This document shows positions 43,407 to 54,339 of a DNA stretch of 64,000 bases, in pieces. A program made the position numbers and the translations under genes. Under the pieces are notes generated by a model. That model ran no database searches. It was not told the DNA's origin and saw nothing but the letters and a program-made list of their open reading frames with translations. Source of the DNA: an uncultured Colwellia sp. (GTDB lineage: Bacteria > Pseudomonadota > Gammaproteobacteria > Enterobacterales > Alteromonadaceae); assembly GCA_913058395.1 (NCBI GenBank), contig CAJXQI010000010.1:1-64000 (forward strand). The letters run 5' to 3'. How positions within the stretch are numbered: the stretch's first letter is position 1; every line of letters begins with the position of its first letter.

Positions 43407-44744
43407 TTAATTGGCCTGTATTTTGTTTACTTCTGCGTAAATAATACCATCGCTGACTTCAATACTGACGTTGTCTTGAGGTTTAACGTCGGCAACACTT
43501 TTAATGATTTGCCCTTTTTTCCCTCTTACTGCGCTGTAACCGCGAGCGATTGTCGCTAATGGACTGACTAAGTTCAATTGCTCGCATTGCAAAGCAAAAT
43601 TTTCTGCTTTGCTTCTAACCATTCTTTGTTGTGCTGCAATCAGTCGTTGTGTCAATTGCTCCGTTTGCTTTTGACCTGTTGATACTCTGTTCGTTGGAGC
43701 AAAACTATACAATCGCTGCTGTAAATAATTAGGCTTTTGCTTTAAACGTGTGAACTCGCGCGTAATAATGTTTTGCAAGCGCAAGTTAAGTTCATCTGAC
43801 TTTTGTTGCTTGTTTTGTAGCTGTTGCTCAGGGTGAACCTGCTTTAAACGATGATTAATTGCTATTAAACGTTGCGTAGATACTTCAGTTGTTTGTTTGA
43901 TAGCTATCGTTGCTCTGGTGATTAAGTTGCGATTTTTTTCATTATATTCTTCAAAATCTGTTGATATTAATTCAGCAGCAGCAGACGGCGTTGGCGCTCT
44001 TAAATCAGCAACATAATCTGAGAGTGAAGTGTCAATTTCATGCCCAACAGCACTTATGGTTGGTATTGATGATTGGAATATAGCACGGGCGACTATTTCT
44101 TCATTGAATGCCCATAAGTCTTCCAATGAACCGCCACCGCGGCCAATCAACAAAGCATCTACTTCATTTCGCTCATTGGCTAAATTTATCGCTTGTGCGA
44201 TATCAAATTTAGCTTGTTCACCTTGAACGAGAGCAGGATAAATTATAACTTCTAATAATGGGTTTCTACGTTTTAACACCGTTAAAATATCTTTTATTGC
44301 CGCACCGGTAGGAGAGGTGATTACGCCGACACTCTTAATTGCTTTTGGTATTTGTTGCTTATATTGCAGATCAAATAAGCCTTCTAGCTGTAACTTGTTT
44401 TTTAATTGCTGATATTGTTGACGAAGAAGACCTTCGCCAGCAGGCTCCATTTGCTCGATAATGAGTTGGAAGTCACCTCTAGGCTCATATAAAGAGACTT
44501 TGGCCCGTACTAAAACTTGTTGACCATTGCCCGGTTTGAGCCTAACACGGCGATTATTGCCTTTGAACATGGCGCAGCGAACTTGTGACTTTTGATCTTT
44601 TAATGATAAATACCAATGCCCGGAGCTTGCTGCGATAAAATTCGATATTTCACCACATAACCAGACCGTATTTAACTCACTTTCTAGAATAAAACGTACT
44701 TTTTTGGTCAGTTCACTTACTTGTAGAATATGCTGTTGAGCCAT
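43407..44744 (-). CDS. xseA: Exodeoxyribonuclease VII large subunit
   Basis: A 445-residue XseA. The N-terminal OB-fold contains VWLCGEISNFIAASSGHWYLSLKD, the catalytic region includes ITSPTGAAIKDIL and GRGGGSLEDLWAFNEE, and AVGHEIDTSLSDYVADLRAPTPSAAAE is a family hallmark. A long helical C-terminal part follows. It degrades single-stranded DNA with XseB, which is not in this window. It is divergent from guaB, as in E. coli. Confidence 0.96.
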   Translation of the reverse strand: MAQQHILQVSELTKKVRFILESELNTVWLCGEISNFIAASSGHWYLSLKDQKSQVRCAMFKGNNRRVRLKPGNGQQVLVRAKVSLYEPRGDFQLIIEQMEPAGEGLLRQQYQQLKNKLQLEGLFDLQYKQQIPKAIKSVGVITSPTGAAIKDILTVLKRRNPLLEVIIYPALVQGEQAKFDIAQAINLANERNEVDALLIGRGGGSLEDLWAFNEEIVARAIFQSSIPTISAVGHEIDTSLSDYVADLRAPTPSAAAELISTDFEEYNEKNRNLITRATIAIKQTTEVSTQRLIAINHRLKQVHPEQQLQNKQQKSDELNLRLQNIITREFTRLKQKPNYLQQRLYSFAPTNRVSTGQKQTEQLTQRLIAAQQRMVRSKAENFALQCEQLNLVSPLATIARGYSAVRGKKGQIIKSVADVKPQDNVSIEVSDGIIYAEVNKIQAN

Positions 44745-44932
44745 AAATATTTTACTTTTCGCTTGTTCAGAGGTAATAACGCCGTAATTGCATCATATTA
44801 TATATTTGTTTCAACATTCAACGAGATTTATTTTCATTTAATTGCAATTTTAAGTTTACCTTAGCAATGAAAACGGTTAAAATTCTGCCGCAATATTTCC
44901 TCCCTAACCACTCATTTTAGAGAGATGTTGCG

Positions 44933-46405
44933 ATGCTAAGAATTGCCCAAGAAGCGTTAACCTTTGACGATGTTTTACTGGTACCTGCCCACTCTAAGGT
45001 ACTTCCACATACTGCCGACTTAAAAACCAAATTAACTCGAAAGATTGATTTAAATGTACCTATGATTTCTGCGTCGATGGACACAGTAACAGAAGCACGT
45101 TTAGCTATTACCTTAGCTCAAGAAGGTGGTCTCGGTTTTATTCACAAAAATATGACTATTGCTGAACAAGCGAAAAATGTTTCGCAAGTGAAGAAATATG
45201 AAAGCGGTATCGTTTCTGATCCTGTTACTGTGAATCCAGATGCGACAATTGAAAATACTATGCGTTTAGCTGATGATGTTGGCTTTTCAGGTTTCCCTGT
45301 TGTAGACGAAAAAAATAAACTTGTTGGTATTATTACAGGTCGTGATTTGCGCTTCGAAACAGATTTAACTAAGCCTGTTTCAGCTTTAATGACTAAGAAA
45401 GACAAGTTAGTTACTGTTAAAGAAGGTGCTTCGCGCGAAGAAATTTTAGGACTAATGCATGAACATCGCATTGAAAAAATCCTAATGATAGATGATGCCT
45501 TTACGTTGAAAGGTTTGATTACCGTAAAGGATTATCAAAAAGCAGAAAGCAAACCAAATGCTTGTAAAGATGAGCTTGGACGTTTGCGTGTTGGTGCTGC
45601 CGTTGGTGTAGGTGCTGGTACAGACGAGCGAATTGATGCTTTAGTTGCTGCTGGCGTTGATGTGTTATTGATTGATACATCACATGGCCATTCACAAGGC
45701 GTTATTGACCGCGTTGCTGAAACTCGTAATAAATATCCTGAATTACAAATTATTGCTGGTAACGTTGCCACAGGCGCTGGCGCTAAAGCACTTGCTGATG
45801 TTGGTGTTGATGCCGTTAAAGTGGGTATTGGCCCAGGTTCAATTTGTACTACTCGCATTGTTACTGGTGTTGGTGTACCGCAGTTAACTGCTATTTCTAA
45901 TGCTGTTGAAGCGTTAAAAGGCACAGGTATTCCAGTTATTGCAGATGGTGGTATTCGTTTTTCTGGTGATATCGCTAAAGCACTCGTTGCTGGTGCACAT
46001 TGTGTCATGGTTGGTAGTATGTTTGCTGGTACTGAAGAAGCGCCAGGTGAAGTAGAACTTTACCAAGGCCGTTACTACAAATCATATCGTGGCATGGGTT
46101 CGTTAGGTGCTATGAGCCAAAAAGAAGGTTCAAGTGACCGTTACTTCCAAAAATCAGATGGCGAAGCTGACAAATTAGTACCAGAAGGTATTGAAGGTCG
46201 CGTTGCTTATAAAGGCCCTGTTGCCGCTATTATTCATCAACAAATGGGTGGCTTACGTTCATCAATGGGCTTAACTGGCTCAGAAACGATTGAAGTAATG
46301 CGCACTAAACCTGAGTTTATGAAAATCACTTCTGCAGGTATGGGTGAGTCACATGTACATGACGTGACCATTACTAAAGAAGCGCCAAACTACCGTATGG
46401 GTTAG
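44933..46405 (+). CDS. guaB: Inosine-5'-monophosphate dehydrogenase
   Basis: GuaB oxidises IMP to XMP, the first committed step of GMP synthesis. The TIM barrel is interrupted by two CBS domains (about 95-205). The catalytic loop is [19 protein letters not shown] with the active Cys, and the flap begins [13 protein letters not shown]. Length 490 is standard. The 187-base gap to divergent xseA holds the promoter. A hairpin at 46563 separates it from guaA. Confidence 0.97.
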   Translation: MLRIAQEALTFDDVLLVPAHSKVLPHTADLKTKLTRKIDLNVPMISASMDTVTEARLAITLAQEGGLGFIHKNMTIAEQAKNVSQVKKYESGIVSDPVTVNPDATIENTMRLADDVGFSGFPVVDEKNKLVGIITGRDLRFETDLTKPVSALMTKKDKLVTVKEGASREEILGLMHEHRIEKILMIDDAFTLKGLITVKDYQKAESKPNACKDELGRLRVGAAVGVGAGTDERIDALVAAGVDVLLIDTSHGHSQGVIDRVAETRNKYPELQIIAGNVATGAGAKALADVGVDAVKVGIGPGSICTTRIVTGVGVPQLTAISNAVEALKGTGIPVIADGGIRFSGDIAKALVAGAHCVMVGSMFAGTEEAPGEVELYQGRYYKSYRGMGSLGAMSQKEGSSDRYFQKSDGEADKLVPEGIEGRVAYKGPVAAIIHQQMGGLRSSMGLTGSETIEVMRTKPEFMKITSAGMGESHVHDVTITKEAPNYRMG

Positions 46406-46449
46406 TCGAATAGCTGATTTCTTTGTTATTTAACATTATGACAGCATCA

Positions 46450-46535
46450 GAAGTACTTATTGGCTAGCGTCAACTCCGTGCTTCTTATTTGGCCTAATGT
46501 TAACTAACGTCCAACTCAACTATTCTTGCTTTCAA
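46450..46535 (+). repeat. Diverged short repeat between guaB and guaA
   Basis: The block reads GAAGTACTTATTGGCTAGCG, then CTCCGTGCTTCTTATTTGG, then TAATGTTAAC and CTTGCTTTCAAC. The same words in the same order and similar spacing occur after guaA (48241-48331): AAGTACTCACCTATAG, CTCCGTGC, TTCTT, TTTGGATGTT, CGCTTTCAAT. They look like two decayed copies of one element. Confidence 0.4.
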
Positions 46536-46562
46536 CATATTGGAAGGTAAAGAAATTTTTGT

Positions 46563-46595
46563 CAGGCTGAACTATAAAAAAAGTAGTTCAGCCTG
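46563..46595 (+). terminator. Hairpin between guaB and guaA
   Basis: A perfect 12-base stem, CAGGCTGAACTA (46563-46574) and TAGTTCAGCCTG (46584-46595), with a nine-base loop and TTTATTTAT after it. It lies 47 bases before the guaA start and would reduce readthrough from guaB. Confidence 0.75.
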
Positions 46596-46641
46596 TTTAT
46601 TTATATATTGCTCACATAGAGCCCGAAAGTAGGAAAACAAC

Positions 46642-48219
46642 ATGAGTAAAGACATTCATGATCACCGCATACTAATTTTAGATTTTGGTTCTCAATATAC
46701 GCAACTTATCGCGCGTCGTGTCCGTGAAATTGGTGTTTATTGTGAACTTTGGGCTTGGGATGTAACGCAAGAACAAATTGAAGGTTTTAATCCAACGGGT
46801 ATTATTTTAGCCGGTGGCCCTGAGTCAGTTACTGAAGATAACTCTCCTCGCGCTCCAGAATATGTATTTAATGCTGGCGTACCTGTACTAGGTATATGTT
46901 ACGGCATGCAGACTATGGCTGAGCAATTAGGTGGTAGTGTTGAAAGCTCAGAGCATAAAGAGTTTGGTTATGCCGCTGTTGAGGTTGTAGCAAAATCTGC
47001 TTTATTTAATGCCATTGAAGATAGCGTTAGTGAAAACGGTAACGCATTATTAGACGTGTGGATGAGCCATGGTGATAAAGTTGCTTCAGTTCCTGAAGGC
47101 TTTACGACAGTAGCGCAAACACCAAGCTGTAAATATGCAGCTATGGCTAATGAAGACAAACAGTTTTACGGTGTTCAATTTCACCCAGAAGTTACACACA
47201 CCAAGCAAGGTCTACGTATTTTAGAGCACTTTGTTATTGATATTTGTCAGTGTGAAAAGTTATGGACTTCAGCATCAATTATTGAAGATGCTGTGGCAAA
47301 AATGAAGGCACAAGTCGGTGATGACGAAGTAATTCTAGGCCTTTCAGGTGGTGTTGATTCATCCGTTGTGGCGATGTTATTACAGCGCGCTATTGGTGAT
47401 AAGTTAACTTGTGTATTTGTTGATAACGGTTTACTTCGTTTAAACGAAGCGCAGCAAGTGATGGACATGTTTGGTGACCACTTTGGTTTAAATATCGTTC
47501 ATGTTAATGCTGAAGACCGTTTCTTAAACCGTTTAGCTGATGAAAGTGAACCAGAAGCTAAGCGTAAGATCATTGGTAATGTTTTTGTTGAAGTATTTGA
47601 TGAAGAGTCAAAGAAACTTAAAAATGCCAAATGGTTAGCTCAAGGTACCATTTATCCTGATGTTATCGAATCAGCGGCATCAGCCACTGGTAAAGCACAT
47701 GTTATCAAGTCTCATCACAATGTTGGTGGCTTACCTGATGATATGGAAATGGGCTTAGTTGAGCCATTACGTGAATTATTTAAAGATGAAGTACGTAAAA
47801 TTGGCTTAGAGCTAGGTTTACCATACGACATGCTTTACCGTCACCCGTTCCCTGGTCCAGGGCTAGGTGTGCGTATTCTAGGTGAAGTGAAAAAAGAGTA
47901 TGCTGACTTATTACGTCGCGCAGATGCTATTTTCATTGAAGAATTACACAACCATGACTTATACAAAAAAGTCAGCCAAGCGTTTACCGTTTTCTTACCA
48001 GTACGCTCAGTAGGCGTAATGGGGGATGCGCGTAAGTATGATTGGGTTGTATCGTTACGTTGTGTTGAAACCATTGACTTTATGACCGCACGTTGGTCAC
48101 ATTTACCATATGATTTCTTAGGGTTAGTATCTAATCGTATTATTAACGAAATTGATGGTATTTCACGTGTTGTTTACGATATCAGTGGTAAGCCGCCTGC
48201 AACAATAGAGTGGGAATAA
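46642..48219 (+). CDS. guaA: GMP synthase (glutamine-hydrolysing)
   Basis: GuaA amidates XMP to GMP. The class I glutamine amidotransferase half has the nucleophile in [11 protein letters not shown] and the His-Glu pair in [11 protein letters not shown]. The ATP-pyrophosphatase loop is [15 protein letters not shown] and the C-terminal dimer domain ends in PPATIEWE. Length 525 equals E. coli GuaA. It is downstream of guaB but separated by 236 bases with a hairpin. Confidence 0.97.
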   Translation: MSKDIHDHRILILDFGSQYTQLIARRVREIGVYCELWAWDVTQEQIEGFNPTGIILAGGPESVTEDNSPRAPEYVFNAGVPVLGICYGMQTMAEQLGGSVESSEHKEFGYAAVEVVAKSALFNAIEDSVSENGNALLDVWMSHGDKVASVPEGFTTVAQTPSCKYAAMANEDKQFYGVQFHPEVTHTKQGLRILEHFVIDICQCEKLWTSASIIEDAVAKMKAQVGDDEVILGLSGGVDSSVVAMLLQRAIGDKLTCVFVDNGLLRLNEAQQVMDMFGDHFGLNIVHVNAEDRFLNRLADESEPEAKRKIIGNVFVEVFDEESKKLKNAKWLAQGTIYPDVIESAASATGKAHVIKSHHNVGGLPDDMEMGLVEPLRELFKDEVRKIGLELGLPYDMLYRHPFPGPGLGVRILGEVKKEYADLLRRADAIFIEELHNHDLYKKVSQAFTVFLPVRSVGVMGDARKYDWVVSLRCVETIDFMTARWSHLPYDFLGLVSNRIINEIDGISRVVYDISGKPPATIEWE

Positions 48220-48240
48220 CTTTATTGTAAGCTTGTTATA

Positions 48241-48331
48241 ACAACCAACTTCTGCGACGAAAGTACTCACCTATAGTCATAGGCTCCGTGCAGTCTTCTT
48301 GAATTTGGATGTTCTACCTACGCTTTCAATT
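48241..48331 (+). repeat. Diverged short repeat after guaA
   Basis: This is the partner of the block at 46450-46535 (AAGTACTCACCTATAG, CTCCGTGC, TTTGGATGTT, GCTTTCAAT). A small inverted repeat CCTATAGTCATAGG lies inside it. The 316-base gap between guaA and the RidA-like gene holds this block, the guaA terminator and an AT-rich promoter region. Confidence 0.4.
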
Positions 48332-48357
48332 AAAGCTCAGTTAATGAAAATTGTTTT

Positions 48358-48392
48358 AACCCCAAGATTGTAAAATTTGGGGGTTTCTTTTT
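48358..48392 (+). terminator. guaA terminator
   Basis: AACCCCAA (48358-48365) pairs with TTGGGG(G)TT (48377-48385, one bulged G), followed by TTTCTTTTT. Confidence 0.75.
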
Positions 48393-48535
48393 AAATATCA
48401 CAGGAAAAGTGCAAACTGGTTGAGTGCTTTAGTGAAGTTGTAGCGTTTTTTTATTTTTGAGCGTTTGACTATGTGTGATGAAATAAAAAAGGAATACAAT
48501 GAAGATAATAACGTCAATAAGAAGAGCTAATTGTA

Positions 48536-48886
48536 ATGACTATTGAAAGATTAGAAACCAAACAAAGAATGAGCAGAATTGTAAAACATAACGGTACTAT
48601 TTACTTATGTGGTCAAGTGGCTGCTGATGCCTCAAAAGATATAACACAGCAAACTCAAACTATGCTTGCTAAAGTTGATACATTACTAGAACAAGCGGGT
48701 AGTGATAGAAAGCACATTTTATCGGCAACTATCTACGTTAAAGATATGAGTTACTTTGCTGATATGAATGCGGTGTGGGATGCTTGGATACCCGAAGGTT
48801 TTGCACCTGCGCGAGCTTGTGTTGCCGCTAAAATGGCAAGAGAAGCACTGTTAGTTGAAATATCAGTAATTGCGGCTGAAATATAA
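48536..48886 (+). CDS. RidA/YjgF family protein
   Basis: A 116-residue chorismate-mutase-like trimer protein of the RidA superfamily. The family block is [23 protein letters not shown], containing the conserved Arg that binds substrate carboxylates, and the strand [16 protein letters not shown] is typical. The archetype hydrolyses 2-aminoacrylate and other imines, but this sequence is nearer the YoaB/Rid-other type subgroup than RidA itself, so exact activity is open. Monocistronic, 76 bases before selO. Confidence 0.88.
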   Translation: MTIERLETKQRMSRIVKHNGTIYLCGQVAADASKDITQQTQTMLAKVDTLLEQAGSDRKHILSATIYVKDMSYFADMNAVWDAWIPEGFAPARACVAAKMAREALLVEISVIAAEI

Positions 48887-48962
48887 AACATACTTGCAAG
48901 TGACTGTTATGGTTACAGTTGTTGTGGCTGTTGAGCAATATCTTTATTAATGGAGTGAACTT

Positions 48963-50465
48963 TTGAATCTTTCTAATCAGTATTATCAATTAGGGAAAAA
49001 CTTTTACCACGAAACACTTCCTTCACCCGTTTCGGAGCCAGAATTATTACTCTGGAATGCTCCTTTAGCTAACGCCCTAGGTATCAAGTTATCTAGACAA
49101 GAAGACAATGAGTTACTTGCGCAGTACTTTTCTGGAAATCAATTGATTCAGGGCAGTAAGCCCATTGCTCAAGCCTATTCAGGGCATCAATTTGGCCACT
49201 TTAATCCGCAGCTAGGTGATGGCCGTGCTCATTTATTAGGTGATATAACCGATATACAGGGTCAAGCATGGGATGTGCAGCTAAAAGGCTCCGGTACTAG
49301 TTATTTTTCACGTAGTGGCGATGGCCGATGTGCAATAGGTCCAGCATTACGTGAATTCATTATGAGTGAGTCGATGTTTGCCTTAGGTGTGCCAACCACA
49401 CGCTGTTTGGCGGTAGTAGCGACTGGGGACGCTGTTTATCGAGAACGGCCATACCCAGGCGCTGTTGTCACTCGTATTGCTGCTAGTCATATTCGTGTTG
49501 GTACTTTTCAATTCTTTGCTGTGCGTAAAGATATTGAGTCACTTAAAAAGCTTACCTGTTTTGCCATAGAACGTCACTTCCCGGAAATAAAAGTCGCAAC
49601 ATCGGAAGGTGAAAACTCGGCTGAGGCACTTGTTAGTGGTCAGAATGTCCTTGATTTTTTTGCCGCGGTACTCAAAAAACAAGTTACGTTAGTTGTTTCA
49701 TGGTTACGTGTTGGCTTTATTCATGGTGTGATGAATACCGATAATACCGCTATTTCAGGTGAAACTATTGATTACGGTCCATGCGCTATGATGAATCATT
49801 ATCATCGTGACACAGTTTTTAGCTCAATCGATAGAAATGCGCGCTATGCTTTTGGCAATCAAAGTAAAATAATGCAATGGAATATGGCGCGACTCGCTGA
49901 TTGTTTATTACCGCTGGTCGACGAAGGTGAAGATACAGCGTTAGCCAAAATTACGCCATTGTTACAGCAATTTGCCAATGATTTACAGTATCGTTATTTT
50001 GAAATGATGGTGAATAAATTAGGTATTGCTGAATTAGTTGAAGGTGATATTGAATTGGTCAACGACTTACTGGCTATCATGCAGAAACAACAGTTAGATT
50101 ACACCCAGCATTTTGTCGCCTTAGCTGAAAGCTTAACTCAGGAAAAGGTAGATAATTTCATTGAAAATACTGCAGAAGCAGAGCAGTCAGAGCAGGAACT
50201 ATGGCTAACACGCTGGTATAGCAGAATTTCTGACGATGTAACTGCGGCTAAAGCATTAATGGAAAAAACTAACCCGCTAGTTATTCCAAGAAATCATCAT
50301 GTTGAACGAGTGTTAGCGATAAGCGAAGAAACTGGAGATTTATCTGCTTTATATGAGTTTTTAGCAGTACTTCAGCAACCTTACGACACTTTAAAGCAAA
50401 CGAAAGCCTATCAAGATGCACCGAGCGATGGCGATGAAAATTACCATACTTTCTGTGGTACTTAA
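48963..50465 (+). CDS. selO: Protein adenylyltransferase SelO (YdiU)
   Basis: A pseudokinase-fold enzyme that transfers AMP to Ser, Thr or Tyr of proteins, linked to redox homeostasis. Diagnostic blocks are [61 protein letters not shown] and [20 protein letters not shown], the last holding the metal and catalytic residues. Length 500 is normal. It starts with TTG at 48963. The protein ends FCGT, keeping a Cys near the C-terminus where some homologues have selenocysteine; no UGA is involved here. Confidence 0.94.
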   Translation: MNLSNQYYQLGKNFYHETLPSPVSEPELLLWNAPLANALGIKLSRQEDNELLAQYFSGNQLIQGSKPIAQAYSGHQFGHFNPQLGDGRAHLLGDITDIQGQAWDVQLKGSGTSYFSRSGDGRCAIGPALREFIMSESMFALGVPTTRCLAVVATGDAVYRERPYPGAVVTRIAASHIRVGTFQFFAVRKDIESLKKLTCFAIERHFPEIKVATSEGENSAEALVSGQNVLDFFAAVLKKQVTLVVSWLRVGFIHGVMNTDNTAISGETIDYGPCAMMNHYHRDTVFSSIDRNARYAFGNQSKIMQWNMARLADCLLPLVDEGEDTALAKITPLLQQFANDLQYRYFEMMVNKLGIAELVEGDIELVNDLLAIMQKQQLDYTQHFVALAESLTQEKVDNFIENTAEAEQSEQELWLTRWYSRISDDVTAAKALMEKTNPLVIPRNHHVERVLAISEETGDLSALYEFLAVLQQPYDTLKQTKAYQDAPSDGDENYHTFCGT

Positions 50466-50537
50466 CTTTACTTAAAGGTGTATTAATCTTTAGTTAGGTA
50501 TTTGCTAAGTCACGCAGCAAATCGGTAACAAATTTTA

Positions 50538-51356
50538 TTATATTCCTAGTATTTGCTTTAGCTTATCAGCACCAGCTCGACTGGTGCTGAGTTCAGTTTT
50601 GGTCTTATCGTTCATAATCACCATTAATTTACCATTAAACCAACGCTGGATTTCTTTCACTTTATCGATGTTGATCAAGTAGCTTCGATGGATCCTAACA
50701 AAATCTGTGGTCGATAAGCCTTGTTCTAATGCTTCGAGTTTTTCTGATAAATAATGATTTGTTTCACCGTCCCATGCGAAACAACTACCTTGAGAAGATT
50801 TAATAAAGAATATCTCTTGCGGTGATAAAATAGTCATGCGCTCACCGTTTTTACTCACCAAACGTCTAATCGGTTCGATATTCTCTATTTTATTTGTGCT
50901 ATCACTGCAAACCTCGTTTTGTGATTGTTGATGAGCGTCTCGTTGAAATTCATTGAGAAACTGCTTTTTTGCTTTATCAATTGCATCTATTAAGCGCGCA
51001 AGAGGAAATGGTTTTAGTAAATAGTCGGTGGAAGAATTTTCAAAGGCTTGTATGGCAAATTGATCATAGGCAGTGGTGAAAATGACTAAAGGTTTATAAT
51101 TTAGTAAGCTTAATAAATCCATGCCATTAATTTCAGGCATTTGAATATCGAGTAGCACTAAGTCTGGTTCTTCAGTATTAATTAAATCAACAGCTTCGTT
51201 ACCTGTAGTTGCATAACCTACTAACTCAATATCAGGAATAAGGCTTAACTGATGCGCCAATTTATCTCTAGCGGGTTGTTCATCGTCGGCAAAAATCACT
51301 CTTATTTTATCAGGCAACTCAGTAATATTGCCTTGGGCTAAAGTGATGTCACTCAT
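50538..51356 (-). CDS. LytTR-family response regulator
   Basis: A 272-residue regulator. The receiver (about 17-135) has the acidic pair in IFADDEQPARDKL, the phospho-acceptor in LVLLDIQMPEINGMD and Lys in YLLKPFPL. The DNA-binding LytTR domain spans about 165-270 (EIFFIKSSQGSCFAW, FVRIHRSYLINIDKVKEI). Its ATG overlaps the kinase stop by four bases, so the two form a two-component system like BtsSR/YpdAB. Target genes are not evident; the adjacent amidohydrolase operon is a possible one. Confidence 0.93.
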   Translation of the reverse strand: MSDITLAQGNITELPDKIRVIFADDEQPARDKLAHQLSLIPDIELVGYATTGNEAVDLINTEEPDLVLLDIQMPEINGMDLLSLLNYKPLVIFTTAYDQFAIQAFENSSTDYLLKPFPLARLIDAIDKAKKQFLNEFQRDAHQQSQNEVCSDSTNKIENIEPIRRLVSKNGERMTILSPQEIFFIKSSQGSCFAWDGETNHYLSEKLEALEQGLSTTDFVRIHRSYLINIDKVKEIQRWFNGKLMVIMNDKTKTELSTSRAGADKLKQILGI

Positions 51357-52375
51357 AATGCCATTTCAACGATTACCGTTGCTCCGTGGTTATTTTCCGT
51401 TAACTCTTCACATGGGCTATTGCGTAATATGACTTTACCTTGCGGTAACTGCTGCACCCGTAGTTGTAAATTTTTCATACCAACACCTGTACCAACCCCC
51501 TTTTCTAACACGTCATTACTAAAGCCAATACCATTATCGCTGATGGCAATCTTTAGAATTTTTTGACTTTTCTGAGATGCTTCTTCTACTTTAATGTTAA
51601 TTTCTAGCTGAGTTTCTTTAGCGTTATGTTTAATCGCATTTTCTACGATGGGTTGCAAAATAAGAGGTGGCACTTGGATGCTAAGTAATTCTTTTGGAAT
51701 GGAAAAATTGACAATCAACCTCTCTCCAAAGCGTGCTTTTTCGATATTAAGATACTTATTTATAATGGTAACTTCTTGCTGCAATGAAACACTGCTTTCC
51801 TCACCGGTATCTAAAGAATAACGAAGAATATCAGCTAATTCGTGTAACACTTCGTCTGCCAAATTAGGATTAGAATGAATATAAGCTGAAATAGTATTTA
51901 AGCTGTTAAACATGAAATGTGGGTTAAGTTGATATCTTAACGTTTGCAACTGCGCCTGTTTTCTTGCTTTCTTCTCGCGCGATATCCTCCCTCTACTTTC
52001 AATATAGCGGGTAATAAAGTAAATGGGTGTTCCCCAAGAAAGTCCACCCCAAAAAACAAAGCTTCCCATAAATGAAGTGCTGTCAAAAGCTAAGCTAAGT
52101 AAATGATCCGTTAAGCTCAAGCCAATTGTTAAACAACATACGGCAATGCTCCATTCAAAAAAGGTATTTTCAATACCTCTACTACGAAGGGTTAAAATAG
52201 AATAAGCGGCAAACCAAACCGGTAGCCAATAAAAACAGACAAACCAGATGCTGGTGGCGAGCAGTGTTTCGAGCGACACAGAACTAACGCCTGAAATGAT
52301 TAATCCAGCGGTAAACATCAGGTCAACAAGCAACAAAATGAAAAAACTGTATTTGAAAAAAGGCTGGCGTAACAT
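51353..52375 (-). CDS. LytS-type sensor histidine kinase
   Basis: A 340-residue membrane kinase. About four hydrophobic helices (residues 8-110) form the sensor part with no large periplasmic domain. The His_kinase block QLQTLRYQLNPHFMFNSLNTI carries the phospho-His, and the ATPase has VPPLILQPIVENAIKHN (N box) and ISDNGIGF. It pairs with the LytTR regulator by a four-base gene overlap. The ligand is unknown. Confidence 0.92.
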   Translation of the reverse strand: MLRQPFFKYSFFILLLVDLMFTAGLIISGVSSVSLETLLATSIWFVCFYWLPVWFAAYSILTLRSRGIENTFFEWSIAVCCLTIGLSLTDHLLSLAFDSTSFMGSFVFWGGLSWGTPIYFITRYIESRGRISREKKARKQAQLQTLRYQLNPHFMFNSLNTISAYIHSNPNLADEVLHELADILRYSLDTGEESSVSLQQEVTIINKYLNIEKARFGERLIVNFSIPKELLSIQVPPLILQPIVENAIKHNAKETQLEINIKVEEASQKSQKILKIAISDNGIGFSNDVLEKGVGTGVGMKNLQLRVQQLPQGKVILRNSPCEELTENNHGATVIVEMAL

Positions 52376-52470
52376 GTATTTTCTCTACTTTAAGGAGTGT
52401 ATTTTGAGCTACTGATGAAAAGCACCAAAGGTAATGCTTCGGTGCTTATGTCTTTTGTTAACAAAATAAA

Positions 52471-54339
52471 TTAAAAATAACTTATATTACTTATTTTTAA
52501 CACATTTTTATTACTAGCCAGTTGCTGGCCTGGCATTGTACGCCAGACCAAACTTAACCCCGCGAGACTTTTAGCTGACCACTCTTTTGGGTTACCAAAA
52601 CCAAACTGCTTCAATTGAGTAAAAGGGATCTCGACTGTTTTCCATTTTTTACTAGGTGTTAATGTTGCAGTGAAATGATCCCAATCTTTAACTTCACTGT
52701 GATATACAGATAAGCCGAAGGGGATTTTAGATCCTTGATAGGTTATTTTTATTCCTTGAAATTTAGAAGCGTCAACAGAATGTTCAAACAATACTTGCAT
52801 ACCAGCCCATGCACCAAAACCGCCTGGTTTTCCTAATTGTGTGTCGATGGTAAGCGTATGAGCTTTTTGCGCAATTACTGCTGTTGATTTCCCGCCCATC
52901 ATAGTATCGCTAATGGTTTGCCATTGAAGTGAGCCGTTAAAGTTATCAATGACTTTGTTTGCTATTGTTGTGGTTGATTCGGCGACATTACATTCCTCAC
53001 CCAGTGGAGTAAGCTTTTTGTTCTGAGCTATAAGATCTTTTCTATCAATTTCTTCGCCTGATTTATACACGGTTTGAATATTGCTTAATTGGGAAATGTC
53101 ATTAAGTGGATTTTGTTCTAGTAAAATAAAGCTGGCTTGGAAGCCTTGCTTTAATTGACCGAGCTCTGGTGCATTAATTATCTTAGCAGCATCAATTGTT
53201 GCTGCATTAATGACTTGAGCTGTTGTTAACCCTGATTGACTCAACGCTTGCATTTCATTATGAAGGCCACTGCCATGCAAGGTATAAGGGTTTCCAGCGT
53301 CTGAGCCTATACCAATAGTAATGCCAGCGTGGGCAAGTAAGTTAAGGTTTTTATAAGCCAGTTGCTTTTTTTGCCAAGTGATATCTTTCCATTTTGAAGG
53401 TACTGGAACTTTGTCAAATAAGCAGTGCTGTAGTTTGTCAGGCACAGTCGCTAATAATGTTGTATTAGCGCTAATTTGTTGGTGTTCATGTTCTGCGCTG
53501 TGATTATAATAAACTGCCAAGGTCGGTATATAAGCCACCTTATGCTTAACCATTAAAGCAATAAATTCTTCATCTACTAATTCAGAGTTTATACCATGGG
53601 CCAATGCAGTAGCACCGGCCTTTATTGCTCTTTTCCCATCTTCTAATGTAGATACATGTACAAAGTAAGGTAGCCCTGCCGCTTTTGAACGTCTGCCGAT
53701 TTCTGTTAGTTGCTTATCGGTTAATGAAGCTCCATGGCCACCGAAGGTTTCAATAACCGCTTTAGTTAAATGGGGCTTGCGTGCCATGTGTTGTTGCCAT
53801 AAATCATCAATTGCCTCAAAACTTGTAACTTCTAATGCACTACCACCGAACTGTGTGCCATGCCCGCCTGGATTGGTAAATAATACGCCAGCATAGAACA
53901 GGTTTGGTGCGGTTTGGTTTGCTATTAATTGGCTTGCTTCACTAAGGGTTGTATCAAAAGAAAACAGGTCAACAATGCTAGTTACACCTAAATAAAGGTT
54001 GGAATTAAAGTGCGATGCAACAGGCAAATATTGAAACTCTTTACCGTAATTGCTACCAGATGCGCCAAGGTGAACATGTAGGTCAATCAAACCGGGTAAA
54101 GCAAAGTTATTATCTGCATCAATAATGGTGTCTGCTGATACTTTTTTATCTTTGCTCGTGGATATTTTAACTATTTTCCCGTTTTCAATATACATGGTGC
54201 TAGGTAGACTAAAATTACTCTGTTCTGCTTGATATAGGCGAATGTTGTCTATACGCAAATCGATGGCCTGAACGTTTATAGAGCTAAAGCAGGCTAGACT
54301 AGTAAGAATTTTTGCCATATTTAATGATAACTTTTTCAT
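52471..54339 (-). CDS. Secreted amidohydrolase fused to a CIA30 domain
   Basis: A 622-residue exported protein with a signal peptide (about residues 1-25, cleaved near VQAID). Residues 30-440 form an amidohydrolase-superfamily metal hydrolase: metal ligands in LIDLHVHLGAS, His in PYFVHVSTLEDG and ALAHGIN, and Asp in IGIGSDAGNPY. Residues about 461-622 form a CIA30-like beta sandwich (VIDNFNGSLQWQTISDTMMGG at its start). It is probably periplasmic; the reaction is unknown (imidazolonepropionase/prolidase-like relatives). Its start overlaps a small membrane protein gene by one base. Confidence 0.88.
   Translation of the reverse strand: MKKLSLNMAKILTSLACFSSINVQAIDLRIDNIRLYQAEQSNFSLPSTMYIENGKIVKISTSKDKKVSADTIIDADNNFALPGLIDLHVHLGASGSNYGKEFQYLPVASHFNSNLYLGVTSIVDLFSFDTTLSEASQLIANQTAPNLFYAGVLFTNPGGHGTQFGGSALEVTSFEAIDDLWQQHMARKPHLTKAVIETFGGHGASLTDKQLTEIGRRSKAAGLPYFVHVSTLEDGKRAIKAGATALAHGINSELVDEEFIALMVKHKVAYIPTLAVYYNHSAEHEHQQISANTTLLATVPDKLQHCLFDKVPVPSKWKDITWQKKQLAYKNLNLLAHAGITIGIGSDAGNPYTLHGSGLHNEMQALSQSGLTTAQVINAATIDAAKIINAPELGQLKQGFQASFILLEQNPLNDISQLSNIQTVYKSGEEIDRKDLIAQNKKLTPLGEECNVAESTTTIANKVIDNFNGSLQWQTISDTMMGGKSTAVIAQKAHTLTIDTQLGKPGGFGAWAGMQVLFEHSVDASKFQGIKITYQGSKIPFGLSVYHSEVKDWDHFTATLTPSKKWKTVEIPFTQLKQFGFGNPKEWSAKSLAGLSLVWRTMPGQQLASNKNVLKISNISYF

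Noticed and set aside
45535-46008. 157-codon minus-strand frame inside guaB
   Set aside because: Antisense shadow of a fully conserved housekeeping gene.
50440-50465. Selenocysteine at the end of SelO
   Set aside because: The C-terminal codon is TGT (Cys) and the gene ends with TAA; no in-frame TGA is present.
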